64,000 nucleotides of DNA from JAICXG01 sp036494545 (lineage in GTDB: Bacteria > Verrucomicrobiota > Verrucomicrobiia > Chthoniobacterales > UBA10450): NCBI GenBank assembly GCA_036494545.1, contig DASXOB010000007.1:372001-436000 (forward strand), read 5' to 3'. This document shows, piece by piece, positions 8,559 through 17,138 of this stretch. The position numbers and the translations under genes were made by a program. Every line of letters starts with the position of its first letter. The stretch's first letter is position 1. The notes beneath the pieces were generated by a model, which made no database searches, was not told the DNA's origin, and was given only the letters and a program-made list of their open reading frames with translations.

Positions 8559-9011
8559 ATGAAAAAGCTACCATTACTCATTCTTCTTGGCTTGGGTGCT
8601 TGCGCAGCGCCTTCCAACACCGGCCTGACAAAGTTCCAACAAGATCTTAACCAGTTCCTGGTCAGTCCGGCAGGGCAGGCGGTTGTGAATGGCGCCGAGG
8701 CCGCAGCCAATAGTGCGATTCAGCAATACGTCGCCACTGGAAAAGTAGGCGGAAAACAAACCGCGCAAGCTGCGGTCGCCGGCGCCACTGCGCAGCTTCG
8801 CACAACCCAGACAACCGGCACGGCCGCTCAACCCACCGCCGTAGAACAGGCGGTCAAACAAGGAAGCGGTGTGGCCGCTATTTCCAAGGTATTAGCGCCG
8901 AAGGTGGCCAAGGTGGTGGCCAATGCCGCGCAACAAAACAAGGGTGTTTCGCCGGACGTTGTGAATGAAGCAGTGGCGCGAGGGTTGGATCAAGCGGTCG
9001 CGAAACAGTGA
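8559..9011 (+). CDS. Predicted lipoprotein, Ala/Gln-rich, unknown function
   Basis: A short positive N-terminus and hydrophobic core end in the lipobox LGAC (MKKLPLLILLGLGACAAP), so the mature protein should be a lipid-anchored envelope protein of about 134 residues. The rest is rich in Ala, Gln, Val and Thr, with helical repeats such as TAQAAVAGATAQLRTTQ and AAQPTAVEQAVKQ, and looks like an extended helix or coiled coil. The start at 8559 gives a proper signal peptide; the ATG at 8508 would add 17 residues before it. I do not recognise the family. It lies 54 bp after the lipase gene. Confidence 0.7.
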   Translation: MKKLPLLILLGLGACAAPSNTGLTKFQQDLNQFLVSPAGQAVVNGAEAAANSAIQQYVATGKVGGKQTAQAAVAGATAQLRTTQTTGTAAQPTAVEQAVKQGSGVAAISKVLAPKVAKVVANAAQQNKGVSPDVVNEAVARGLDQAVAKQ

Positions 9012-9178
9012 CTCAATAGCGAAAGACGATACTCATCGCAATTTGTGGAACGACTACGTAAAACAAGGCAAGGTATTGACCCAAGAAATTTGCCAAAGAG
9101 ACGCGAACTTCGTCTGCGTTGTGCCGTATTCAGCTGTAGAACACCAAGTCGGATGATCGACACACAACGAATATTGCC

Positions 9179-9667
9179 ATGAGAAGACTGTTGAATCCAC
9201 TTATTGCTCTGATTTTCACGGTACTTTCCGGTTGCAGTACTATCTCCACTTACGATCAAACTGCCTACCAAAATGCCACGAATGCGAAGGCTGAAACTTT
9301 CGCGCTGATGGATAAGGCGACCAATTCGTATTCCTCGCAGGCAAAGGAGATCCAAGCTCTCCGTCTCACTCTGAGCAAGGCCTATGAATATGACAAGGGT
9401 CGCCCGTTGAACCAAATCACAGTTGAGATGTGGGAGGTATTGTTAGACCCAAGCCGCGACTTGGTCGGAGGATTCCTTCGAGATTGGGAGGCAGACCAAA
9501 CTGAATCGAAGACATTTGTTGACGACAAGAAAGAGCAGATTGGAGAAGCATTTGATGTGATCAGCGGGCTCGAAAGCGCCAAAATCAATTCGAGCGACGC
9601 AAAACAAAAGGCAGATTCTGTTAAGAAGAAAAACCCACAACACACAGACAGAGCAAGAGGACATTAA
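9179..9667 (+). CDS. Predicted lipoprotein, unknown function
   Basis: The N-terminus MRRLLNPLIALIFTVLSGCS is a lipoprotein signal peptide with lipobox LSGC. The mature part (about 143 residues) is charged and helical and lacks known motifs. The C-terminal 30 residues are very lysine-rich (KQKADSVKKKNPQHTDR). It ends 3 bp before the next small gene, so the two are probably cotranslated. A 167-bp gap without a recognisable gene separates it from the upstream lipoprotein. Function unknown; envelope location is inferred from the lipobox. Confidence 0.65.
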   Translation: MRRLLNPLIALIFTVLSGCSTISTYDQTAYQNATNAKAETFALMDKATNSYSSQAKEIQALRLTLSKAYEYDKGRPLNQITVEMWEVLLDPSRDLVGGFLRDWEADQTESKTFVDDKKEQIGEAFDVISGLESAKINSSDAKQKADSVKKKNPQHTDRARGH

Positions 9668-9670
9668 AAA

Positions 9671-9889
9671 ATGGCAAGCATCGATTGGACTGGCATAGAG
9701 ACGCAGACCAAAAACTTGGCGGAGACTCTGCTTGGGGGATTTATCCAACAAGCGGTAAGTGATGCCCGCGACTATAAGGAGAAAGCCGAAGACAAACTTA
9801 ACAAGTGGGTTGGTCAAGCGCGGGCAGGACAAATAACAGGTAAGAATCTTGCCAGCTTGATCCGCGGCGAGGCAGACTCGCGGAAATGA
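9671..9889 (+). CDS. Small helical protein, unknown, possibly frameshifted at its end
   Basis: The 72-residue reading frame (starts MASIDWTGIETQTKNLAETL) has no signal peptide and looks amphipathic and helical. The stop overlaps the ATG of a 34-codon ORF by 4 bp (ATGA). Reading through in the second frame would give a plausible longer protein of about 107 residues ending in a hydrophobic helix. So either two coupled small genes or one gene with a frameshift is possible. It follows the lipoprotein gene by 3 bp. Confidence 0.5.
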   Translation: MASIDWTGIETQTKNLAETLLGGFIQQAVSDARDYKEKAEDKLNKWVGQARAGQITGKNLASLIRGEADSRK

Positions 9890-9990
9890 AAGCGCTCGAG
9901 CAAGCGGGAATTGCTCAAATCGATCTGGACAAGTTCATAAACGGTTTCCTACAAATTGTTATTGATGCCGCGGTTGCAGCAATACCATAA
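9886..9990 (+). CDS. Very small ORF with hydrophobic C-terminus, ATGA-coupled
   Basis: This 34-codon frame starts at the ATGA overlap with the preceding gene and ends at TAA at 9988-9990. It encodes a peptide whose second half (FINGFLQIVIDAAVAAIP) is hydrophobic. The frame stays open upstream in register for some codons (RLAEMKALEQ), so it may instead be the true C-terminus of the preceding protein after a -1/+2 shift. It may also be fortuitous. Confidence 0.35.
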   Translation: MKALEQAGIAQIDLDKFINGFLQIVIDAAVAAIP

Positions 9991-10070
9991 AAAGCGCTGT
10001 TATGCGTGGCAGGCCATGTTTCAATCTAGCTGCCTGGAAGTTGACTTAACCGTTCTATCCGGATCGAACA

Positions 10071-11372
10071 GTGTTAAAACAACTTGATACTCTTATCGGC
10101 TTCGCGGTCGTCATGTCTGTGGTGAGTATGCTCATCATGGTGTCGACGCAGGCGATTTCCTCGTTGCTGGCGCTGCGCGGCAAAAACCTTCTCGATGCCT
10201 TGCAAGCGCTCTTTACTAGCCTTGTGCCGAAGTTGGACCCAAAAAAGGCAGCGGCCTTGGCAGACGTCATTTTGAAACGTCCGATCATTTCCGATTCGTC
10301 CCTCTCACTGAAAAATAGTTGGGTGCCGGAGAGGTGGAAACTGGCCACGGCGATCCGTGCCGAGGAGTGCCTGGCGGCGATCAAGAAAATCGCGAGTACC
10401 GACGAGGATCAATTGAAGCAGGTGCTGGACTCAAAGGCGCAAAGCCAGGTGCCGGCTGCGCAAGCCGCGGCGGTCAAGGTAATTGAAGCGCTCAGCTCTT
10501 CGGAGGCGAAAACAGGGGTAGAAGAAGTGCTAACTGCGGTAAAAGCGATTGTTCCCACCGGCGCAGGTCTCGACGCAGTGCAAGCCAAGGTGAGTGCCTT
10601 AGTCGCTCATGCCGGGAACGGCGGGCCACCGGACGGCGGGCCGCCATTTGACGTAGCAAGGTGGCTCGCGCGATTCCAATCCGTTCAAGATCGGGCGAAC
10701 CAGTGGTTCACAGTCCACGCCCGGATCACGACGGTAGTGTTCGCGTTTGTGGCGGCGTTCATCTTACAGCTAAATACTTTCGACCTTTTCAGCCGATTGG
10801 CGAACGATGCAGATCTTCGCAACCAATTGGTGAATCTCTCGCCTAACATTCAAAGGCGCGTGGACGAAGCGTTGAATGTGAAATTTCCCGGGACGGTTTA
10901 TGCTGCCGCACTAAAGGAATTGAAAGCAAAGGGCGAGATTAGCAGCGACCCCAGCGCTGTCCCGGCAGAAAGCGACGCCAGTGCCCGACAGTGGCTAACC
11001 AGCCAAAAGGTGACTGCCGCTGTCCTAACTGATTACGAGAACATGGTCCAGGAAAACGCGACCGCCCGAGCCAGGGATGCAAAGGAGGAATTCAAGCAAA
11101 TGGTTGGTCTTTATGACCAGACTACGCTGCAACTTATTCCCGAGAACTACCCGCTCGCCTTCGGTGGCTCTCCCCCATACATTCATAACATCCGCGGCTT
11201 TCTTGGCTTTACCGGCCAGCTTCCCGGCAGGGCGTTTTTCGGTATGTTCGCCTCAGCGATGCTTTTGTCGTTAGGGTCGCCGTTTTGGTTTAATCTTCTC
11301 AAAAGTCTTGCCAGTCTGCGCTCCTCTGTGAGCGAGAAGATTGATCAGCAAGAGAAGCAAAAGACAGCCTAA
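10071..11372 (+). CDS. Multi-pass membrane protein, unknown family
   Basis: The 433-residue protein starts with GTG and has three hydrophobic segments: residues about 10-30 (FAVVMSVVSMLIMVSTQAIS), about 220-240 (TVVFAFVAAFILQL) and about 386-408 (FFGMFASAMLLSLGSPFWF). Between the first two is a soluble, Ala-rich helical stretch with a Pro/Gly hinge near residue 187 (GNGGPPDGGPPF). Between the last two is a large, probably extracytoplasmic domain. The family is not recognised. The following membrane-protein gene starts 4 bp after its stop, suggesting a two-protein membrane complex. Confidence 0.65.
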   Translation: MLKQLDTLIGFAVVMSVVSMLIMVSTQAISSLLALRGKNLLDALQALFTSLVPKLDPKKAAALADVILKRPIISDSSLSLKNSWVPERWKLATAIRAEECLAAIKKIASTDEDQLKQVLDSKAQSQVPAAQAAAVKVIEALSSSEAKTGVEEVLTAVKAIVPTGAGLDAVQAKVSALVAHAGNGGPPDGGPPFDVARWLARFQSVQDRANQWFTVHARITTVVFAFVAAFILQLNTFDLFSRLANDADLRNQLVNLSPNIQRRVDEALNVKFPGTVYAAALKELKAKGEISSDPSAVPAESDASARQWLTSQKVTAAVLTDYENMVQENATARARDAKEEFKQMVGLYDQTTLQLIPENYPLAFGGSPPYIHNIRGFLGFTGQLPGRAFFGMFASAMLLSLGSPFWFNLLKSLASLRSSVSEKIDQQEKQKTA

Positions 11373-11376
11373 TAAC

Positions 11377-12762
11377 ATGTCACCGAGAAGAGGATTCGTC
11401 TGTGCGACCTGGTTAGCTATCGCGAGCCTGGCATGTGTTGCCTGGGTTGCGTCTGCAAATGCACAGGCGCCAGTCTTCATCGAGGACTTTGCTTTTGACT
11501 CCGAACAAGGAGCCGCCCGTATCGAGGCGGTGACATGCGGAAACGACACGGGCGGGAAACGCGCTGGGGGTTGCGTGGCCAAGATCGGCGATGTTGTTAG
11601 TCTTCAGCTGCGGAATCTGTCGGGTTGGTTGGAGAAGCTAAAAACAGACAAGGTTATTACAAGCGGTGAGGCCGGCGACGCGCTCGTGATAGAGCAACTG
11701 CCAAATATGCGGCTTTTTATTGGTGGCCATCTGATGAGAACGCTCCAGCCCACAAGATACACCAAGGACGAGCCGAGCTGGTATTTGGATAATCTCGCAC
11801 AAAGTAAGGAAGCGCTTGGTCGGGCCTGGCTGGAATTTGCGTTAAAGCGCGAGCCGGCAAACAAAGAGAGTCGAGCCGACTGGGACGAGGTTTTAAAGAC
11901 TTCGGGCCTTTCTCCCAGGATGCCGCTAGCGCTGGGCATCTATAACGCAAACAGAAATACAGCCCATATCATGGCGTTACCTGTGGGAGAAAATACGCCC
12001 GATCCGCTTTTAGAATTTCGCTTCCAGCGCATTGGATGGGATTGGTGGACAATCTCCGGGCTTATTCTGCTGGTAGCCGCTGCCATCGTTTTTTTCTACC
12101 TGTCGGTCCGTTCTGGAATGGTGCGCGATACTAACTGTCCCGTGCGCGCGGATGGTCTGCCGCCGTTTAGCCTGGGCCGTTGCCAGATGGCATTCTGGTT
12201 TTTTCTCGTTATCTGCGCATTTTATTTCCTCTGGTTGATCACAGGCCGCGGAGATACCGATACCATTAATAGCACGGTTTTGATCTTGATCGGAATAAGC
12301 GCTGGCACTGCGCTAGGATCGGCCATCGTTAGTAATAATGAAGTAGCTGCCAGCGCCAGTGCCGGTCAATTTACGGCAAACAGACCGCCTCTTATCTATC
12401 CGGAAGAGATCAACAAGGCGAAAGCGCTCCTGGCTCAGGCGAAGATGGCCAAGGATCCCGTCGGCATCCAGAATCAGACAAGCGAAATCGCAAGATTAAA
12501 AGCCGAACTAAAACTCTGGCGTGCTCAGCATAGAATCCAATTCCTGCTGGATCTCCTCAGTGAAGAAGATACCAGTGCAGGCAGCGATAGAGTTATTACA
12601 TTTCATCGCTTCCAGATCGTTGTCTGGACACTTATCCTGGGAGTCATCTTTGTCTCCGAGGTTCTCACAAAGCTCGTCATGCCGACATTTGATTCCACGC
12701 TTCTTGCTCTAATGGGGATTAGCTCCGGAACATATCTTGGATTCCGGGTTGCGAGCAAATGA
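11377..12762 (+). CDS. Exported membrane protein with duplicated C-terminal TM module, unknown
   Basis: Starting at ATG 11377 the protein has 461 residues: a signal peptide to about residue 31 (WVASANAQA), an extracytoplasmic domain of about 190 residues, a TM helix near 221-245, then two related TM modules. The first (about 270-320) ends INSTVLILIGISAGTALGSA; the second (about 410-460) ends FDSTLLALMGISSGTYLGF. The shared ST(V/L)L.L.GIS.GT.LG pattern indicates an internal duplication. A charged helical linker (about 345-400) lies between the modules. It starts 4 bp after the preceding membrane gene. The longer frame from 11341 would overlap that gene. Confidence 0.7.
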   Translation: MSPRRGFVCATWLAIASLACVAWVASANAQAPVFIEDFAFDSEQGAARIEAVTCGNDTGGKRAGGCVAKIGDVVSLQLRNLSGWLEKLKTDKVITSGEAGDALVIEQLPNMRLFIGGHLMRTLQPTRYTKDEPSWYLDNLAQSKEALGRAWLEFALKREPANKESRADWDEVLKTSGLSPRMPLALGIYNANRNTAHIMALPVGENTPDPLLEFRFQRIGWDWWTISGLILLVAAAIVFFYLSVRSGMVRDTNCPVRADGLPPFSLGRCQMAFWFFLVICAFYFLWLITGRGDTDTINSTVLILIGISAGTALGSAIVSNNEVAASASAGQFTANRPPLIYPEEINKAKALLAQAKMAKDPVGIQNQTSEIARLKAELKLWRAQHRIQFLLDLLSEEDTSAGSDRVITFHRFQIVVWTLILGVIFVSEVLTKLVMPTFDSTLLALMGISSGTYLGFRVASK

Positions 12763-12939
12763 CATTCCGTATTTGCGACCTCACACATCTAGGCTTCAAC
12801 TATGGACCCGAGAAACAAATGGCTGCAGCAACATTCGTCCTCACTCATTCAGCCTGGGTCCGCGTCCAGTTCGAGAATCACGATCACTATCTTTGCATTT
12901 CATTCGCCGCCCCAGAGTGACCAGCTTGGAGGAAAACCA

Positions 12940-13395
12940 ATGTCACAGGCTAAGTATAATCAGCGCACCGACACTAATATTAACGGCTTGCAGCCAGACT
13001 TTGCCGATCGAGTTCGGCAATGGCTGGCGGAGGCCCGCCGACAGGGGCTTAACCCATATATCCATTTCGGCGCGCGCAGTATCGAGAAGCAAAAGGAGCT
13101 GCATGATGACTTCGTTAACCATGGCGGTCCGAGGGCGGTCGCTCCTGAGCGCAGTTACCATTGCTATGGACGCGCTTTTGACTGGGTCAATATCAGCGAT
13201 TCGGACGGTGGCGATGATGGGCTGGACTGGGATAACGACCGAGCTTACACAAAGGGCGAGGAGCTGGCACGCCAGTTCAAGATCCGCGGCATTGGCGCGG
13301 GAGATAACGATCATCTCCAAGACGAGAACTTCCCGACTTTTGCTGACTTACGGCAGAGCGAATTCGGACAGTTTCCGTCTACCGCCCTGGTATAA
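12940..13395 (+). CDS. M15-type peptidoglycan peptidase (endolysin/VanY-like)
   Basis: The 151-residue protein has the M15 zinc signature SYHCYGRAFDW (SxHxxGxAxD pattern, with His and Asp as metal ligands) and a later GDNDHLQ block providing the third ligand His. QGLNPYIHFGARSIEKQKELHD matches the substrate-groove region of L-alanyl-D-glutamate and D-Ala-D-Ala peptidases. ATG 12940 is chosen because a GGAGG lies at about 12928-12932; the frame from 12802 adds 46 unrelated residues. There is no signal peptide, as in phage endolysins, so export would need a partner. It sits between orphan membrane genes and a chitosanase-like gene. Confidence 0.8.
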   Translation: MSQAKYNQRTDTNINGLQPDFADRVRQWLAEARRQGLNPYIHFGARSIEKQKELHDDFVNHGGPRAVAPERSYHCYGRAFDWVNISDSDGGDDGLDWDNDRAYTKGEELARQFKIRGIGAGDNDHLQDENFPTFADLRQSEFGQFPSTALV

Positions 13396-13456
13396 CTGAA
13401 GGTTTTGGGAAGTAGAAGGCTAGGAAGCTAAAGAGACAAGACTGGAGTTGAATATT

Positions 13457-14122
13457 ATGAGCAGAATTATTGGAACTATCGATGGCAGCGACATTGTGGA
13501 ACAGGATGACAAGAGCGTGACGTTCACGTCCGGCGCCACGCTCGATGGCGACGGGGCGAATGGCCAATTTGGCGGCGATCCCTGTTATGCGCCGGAGGGC
13601 TGGGGAACGACGTTGGATATCCTTCGCAACGCAGGACACCCGGGCAACTGGTACGGAGTGGTAACAGATAACGGGAAGAAGACGGGTACTCCAATTATCC
13701 AGAAGACGGGTGATCCTTGCCCGGGTACTTATGTCTCGGCCACATCGCTCTTTCTGCGCGACGCGCAAGGAAACCACCTCCCCGATTCATCACCGTTCAA
13801 GTATGTCGACTCCGCTACCGTACCATTTATCGTCGTGCCGCCCGCGATCATCAACGGGGTAGCTGGGATCGTGATGGGTTGTAAAGCTATCGTTACCAAT
13901 ACGATCAACGGCAAAAGCGTAGATGCCGTCGTTGCAGATGGCGGTCCTACGGATCATCTGGGGGAAATTAGTGTCGCCTGTGCCAAGGCGCTAGGAATTG
14001 GGATCGGAGCGCCGCATGCCGCCAACGGCGGAGGCGTAGATTCATCAACGATTCGGTACCAGTTGTTTCCCGGAGTAGCGGCCGAGGTGAATGGAGTTAG
14101 CTATCCGTTGCAGCCTAGCTAA
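13457..14122 (+). CDS. GH75 chitosanase-like protein
   Basis: The 221-residue protein resembles glycoside hydrolase family 75 (fungal-type chitosanases). The conserved core is VPFIVVPPAI, GIVMGCKAIVTNT and VVADGGPTDHLGEISVACAK, with the Asp and Glu in the last block at the catalytic positions. GH75 enzymes cleave chitosan; some bacterial relatives may act on other amino-sugar polymers. No signal peptide is visible. The ATG at 13457 has GGAG 9 bp upstream and is preferred over TTG 13448. The preceding gene encodes an M15 peptidase, so the pair could attack peptide and glycan parts of a wall. Confidence 0.65.
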   Translation: MSRIIGTIDGSDIVEQDDKSVTFTSGATLDGDGANGQFGGDPCYAPEGWGTTLDILRNAGHPGNWYGVVTDNGKKTGTPIIQKTGDPCPGTYVSATSLFLRDAQGNHLPDSSPFKYVDSATVPFIVVPPAIINGVAGIVMGCKAIVTNTINGKSVDAVVADGGPTDHLGEISVACAKALGIGIGAPHAANGGGVDSSTIRYQLFPGVAAEVNGVSYPLQPS

Positions 14123-14161
14123 TCGTTGACATTTCCCTCCAGGAAGCCGATTACGGTCGGA

Positions 14162-14680
14162 ATGAGAGCAAGAATTGCTGTCTCGGCCTTATTCTTGGTC
14201 TCCGGAAGCCTTGCGACGGCAGAGGTTCCGCAGCCTCCCGCGCCGCCCGAAGTTAAATGTGAGATTGTCTATCATTTTCGCGAAAAACTGGCGGACGTTA
14301 AGGCCGGGGGCAAGGAATACTCCGCGCCGGCGACACGGAAGGAGCTACTTCCACAGCCGACCTCCATGCTTCAGGGAAGGAAGGAAGTCCAGGTCGTGAA
14401 GGGGAAAGCGCGGAGCCTTCCCTTTCAGTTCACGATCAGGTGGGTGTTGACTAATTCGAAGGGCATTTCGGAGCTTAGAATTATAGCCGTCGATACTGGC
14501 GGAACACCTGTAGTTGGATTCCCGCAATCGGTTGAGAAACCATTCGACGATCCGGACGTTTCAACAAGGACGTTCGAAGTCCCCCTGACACACAAGCTCG
14601 AGCAAGACGTCGCGAACAAGTTATTGAGAAAGAATCAGGAGCTAACGCACGTCGATCTCGAGATAGCATTAAAGCGGTGA
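14162..14680 (+). CDS. Secreted protein, unknown function
   Basis: From ATG 14162 the protein has 172 residues with a Sec-type signal peptide (MRARIAVSALFLVSGSLATA, cleavage probably after AEVP). The mature part is rich in beta-strand and basic patches and has no motif I recognise. It is the last clear gene of the accessory block and lies 39 bp after the chitosanase-like gene. The frame from 14126 adds 12 residues before the signal peptide and is unlikely. Confidence 0.6.
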   Translation: MRARIAVSALFLVSGSLATAEVPQPPAPPEVKCEIVYHFREKLADVKAGGKEYSAPATRKELLPQPTSMLQGRKEVQVVKGKARSLPFQFTIRWVLTNSKGISELRIIAVDTGGTPVVGFPQSVEKPFDDPDVSTRTFEVPLTHKLEQDVANKLLRKNQELTHVDLEIALKR

Positions 14681-15046
14681 TCGTTCCCGTAATCAGCCGC
14701 ACCGTTTTAGCCGTCGTACATCGCGGGTTGCTATTCGTTAGGTGAGAAACCGAAAGGAAATGAGCAGCAGCCAGTCATGAGGTCTAGTGACCTGCTTTTC
14801 TTCTATCTCCCTCCGGTCTTCATCCGCAACGTAACGATGGCTTTACCATTTTGGCGTTTACGACTTTGTCACCCTTCTCGGTGGCTGCGGCGACGACATA
14901 GGTATGCCGCTCCCTTTCACGTGTACTGGGTGCCGTCGTCGCGCGATCGAGGCCGTCGCTCTTCCGCACGCTGGCAGCACTTGCGTCCCGCCCGCCATCT
15001 GCATCGTTGAGATTGCCGTTTTTGGCCGTCATTTGTATGGTCGTTC
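14681..15046. other. Gene-poor stretch between the accessory block and ligA
   Basis: These 366 bp hold no gene that I can support. Two short overlapping frames (14777-15010 plus, 14820-15032 minus) lack a ribosome site and any recognisable product. The minus frame contains a protein-like piece (TYVVAAATEKGDKVVNAKM) that could be a gene remnant. One near-match of the genome repeat (CGTTAGGT) lies at about 14737. It marks the right edge of the accessory block. Confidence 0.35.
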
Positions 15047-17056
15047 ATGACGCACGCGGAGGTCGCGGCAGTGGAACGAATAGCGACGCTAAGAGCAAGA
15101 ATCGGGGAGCATAATCGGCGCTATTACGATGAGGCGGCGCCGATAATTTCGGACCGGGAATATGACCAGCTTTATCGTGAGCTGATTGATCTCGAAACGC
15201 AGTTTCCGCAGTTCGTTAGGCCGGATTCGCCCACCCAGCGTGTCGGCGGCGCACCGCTCACAGCGTTCTCGCAGATCACGCATCGCGTGCCGATGCTCAG
15301 TCTCGATAACACTTACTCAGAAGAAGAGGTCGGGGCTTTCTATCGCCGAATGACAAAGCTGTTGCCTAACGAGAGGATTCCGGTGGTGGTGGAACCGAAA
15401 GTCGATGGAGTGGCAGTGTCGCTGCTTTATGAAGACGGGCGACTGCGATATGCGGCTACCCGCGGCGACGGGACAACGGGCGACGATGTTACGCAAAATG
15501 TTCGGACGATTCGCTCCTTGCCGAAACAGTTGAAAGGGAGCCCGCCGAAAGTTTTCGAGGTTCGCGGCGAAGTTTTCATGACAAAGGAAGGCTTTGCGAA
15601 ACTCAACGCGGAGAGAAGCGAAGCCGGGCTGCCGGCCTTTGCGAATCCCCGCAACTCCGCGGCCGGGTCGCTCAAACAACTTGATCCGGCGATCACCGCG
15701 AGGAGGCCGTTAGGCATCGTCCTTTATGGAATTGGCGCAGTGGAAGGAATAGAACTGACGCGTCATTCACAGCTCTTTTCGTTACTGAAGAAGCTCGGCC
15801 TGCCGACGAGCGAGCGTTGGTGGATGGCGGAGTCGCTCGAGGAAATTCTGAGCGCGATTCACGAGCTGGAAAAGGTGCGCCACGATTTCATTTACGAAAC
15901 CGATGGTGCGGTAGCGAAAGTGGACGACTTCAGACAGCGCGAGTCGTTAGGCACGACGGCCAAGGCTCCGCGCTGGGCGATAGCCTTCAAGTACGAAGCG
16001 GAACGAGTCGAGACGACGTTGCAGGATATTCTTATCCAAGTCGGACGCACCGGGACGCTCACTCCAGTTGCGGCGCTCGAGTCGGTTGTCGTGAGCGGCA
16101 GCACCGTCTCGCGCGCGACGTTGCATAACGAGGAAGAGATCGCGCGCAAAGATATTCGAATTGGCGACACGGTAGTGATCGAGAAAGCGGGTGAAGTCAT
16201 TCCCGCAGTCGTCAATGTGCGGACGGATCTGCGCACTGGATCAGAGAAGAAATTTCGAATGCCGAACAAATGTCCGGTTTGCGGCAGCAAGGTGGTGAAA
16301 GACGAAGGCCAGGTGGCAGTCCGTTGTGTCAATGTGCAATGTCCGGCGCAGCGAAGACGGCGGATCGAACATTTTGCTTCGCGCGGCGCGATGGACATCG
16401 AAGGGTTGGGAGAGGCGATGGTCGAGCAGCTCGTTAGGCATAATTTGATTGCGGACGCGAGCGACATTTACAACCTCACGAACGAGGAACTGGTCGCTTT
16501 GGAGCGGATGGGCGAAAAGAGCGCCGCGAATTTGCTTGGTGCGATCGAACGAAGCAGACGGCAACCGCTTTGGCGGCTGCTTTTCGGCCTCGGCATCCTG
16601 CATGTGGGCGTGAGTGCCGCGCGAGCGCTGGGGGAACACTTTCCCGATCTCGACGCGCTAATGGCGGCGACAGTGGACGAGTTGCAACGAATTCCTGATG
16701 TGGGCGAGGTGATGGGAAAAAGCATCGCGCAGTTTTTTCGCGAACCGACGAATCGCGAGATGATCGAAAAACTGCGGAAGGCAGGCTTGTGCCTAAGGGG
16801 TGAGCCGAAAATGGTCTCGCCTAACGATTCCAAGATCAAGGGGACCACCTGGGTTATCACCGGTACCCTGAGCAAACCGCGCGAGGAGATCGCCGAGGAA
16901 ATCGTCAGGCAAGGCGGCAAGGTGAGCGGAAGCGTGAGCAAGAAAACCAGTTTTCTCCTCGCAGGAGAGGAGGCGGGAAGCAAGCTGGAGAAAGCGAAGA
17001 AGCTCGGAATTCAAATCGTTGACGAGGCCGAGTTTCGTAAGCTGTTTGCGACCTAG
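15047..17056 (+). CDS. ligA: NAD-dependent DNA ligase LigA
   Basis: The 669-residue protein is full length for the family. It seals nicks using NAD+. The adenylation lysine lies in VEPKVDGVAVSLLYEDGRL, followed by TRGDGTTGDDVTQNVRTI and an OB fold. The zinc-binding cysteines are in CPVCGSK and CVNVQCPAQ. Next come helix-hairpin-helix repeats and a C-terminal BRCT domain (GTTWVITGTLSKPREE). It stands alone on the plus strand. Six copies of the CGTTAGGC repeat occur within it (15214, 15364, 15708, 15945, 16432, 16819) on both strands, the densest group in the first 35 kb. Confidence 0.97.
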   Translation: MTHAEVAAVERIATLRARIGEHNRRYYDEAAPIISDREYDQLYRELIDLETQFPQFVRPDSPTQRVGGAPLTAFSQITHRVPMLSLDNTYSEEEVGAFYRRMTKLLPNERIPVVVEPKVDGVAVSLLYEDGRLRYAATRGDGTTGDDVTQNVRTIRSLPKQLKGSPPKVFEVRGEVFMTKEGFAKLNAERSEAGLPAFANPRNSAAGSLKQLDPAITARRPLGIVLYGIGAVEGIELTRHSQLFSLLKKLGLPTSERWWMAESLEEILSAIHELEKVRHDFIYETDGAVAKVDDFRQRESLGTTAKAPRWAIAFKYEAERVETTLQDILIQVGRTGTLTPVAALESVVVSGSTVSRATLHNEEEIARKDIRIGDTVVIEKAGEVIPAVVNVRTDLRTGSEKKFRMPNKCPVCGSKVVKDEGQVAVRCVNVQCPAQRRRRIEHFASRGAMDIEGLGEAMVEQLVRHNLIADASDIYNLTNEELVALERMGEKSAANLLGAIERSRRQPLWRLLFGLGILHVGVSAARALGEHFPDLDALMAATVDELQRIPDVGEVMGKSIAQFFREPTNREMIEKLRKAGLCLRGEPKMVSPNDSKIKGTTWVITGTLSKPREEIAEEIVRQGGKVSGSVSKKTSFLLAGEEAGSKLEKAKKLGIQIVDEAEFRKLFAT

Positions 17057-17072
17057 CGACGCAGAATTGCGG

Positions 17073-17116
17073 ATCGTTCTTTTCGGCTAAATCGCCCGCG
17101 AAAGAAGAAGAACGAT
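17073..17116. terminator. Inverted repeat between convergent ligA and HtrA-like gene
   Basis: ATCGTTCTT at 17073-17081 and AAGAACGAT at 17108-17116 form a perfect 9-bp stem with a 26-base loop, just after the ligA stop and before the stop of the convergent minus-strand gene. It may act as a bidirectional terminator. There is no long U-tract, so the call is tentative. Confidence 0.35.
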
Positions 17117-17138
17117 TGACCTAACGGGAAATGATTCG

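Noticed and set aside
14777..15032. Two overlapping frames between the accessory block and ligA.
   Set aside because: They lack start context and family resemblance; at most they are a gene remnant.
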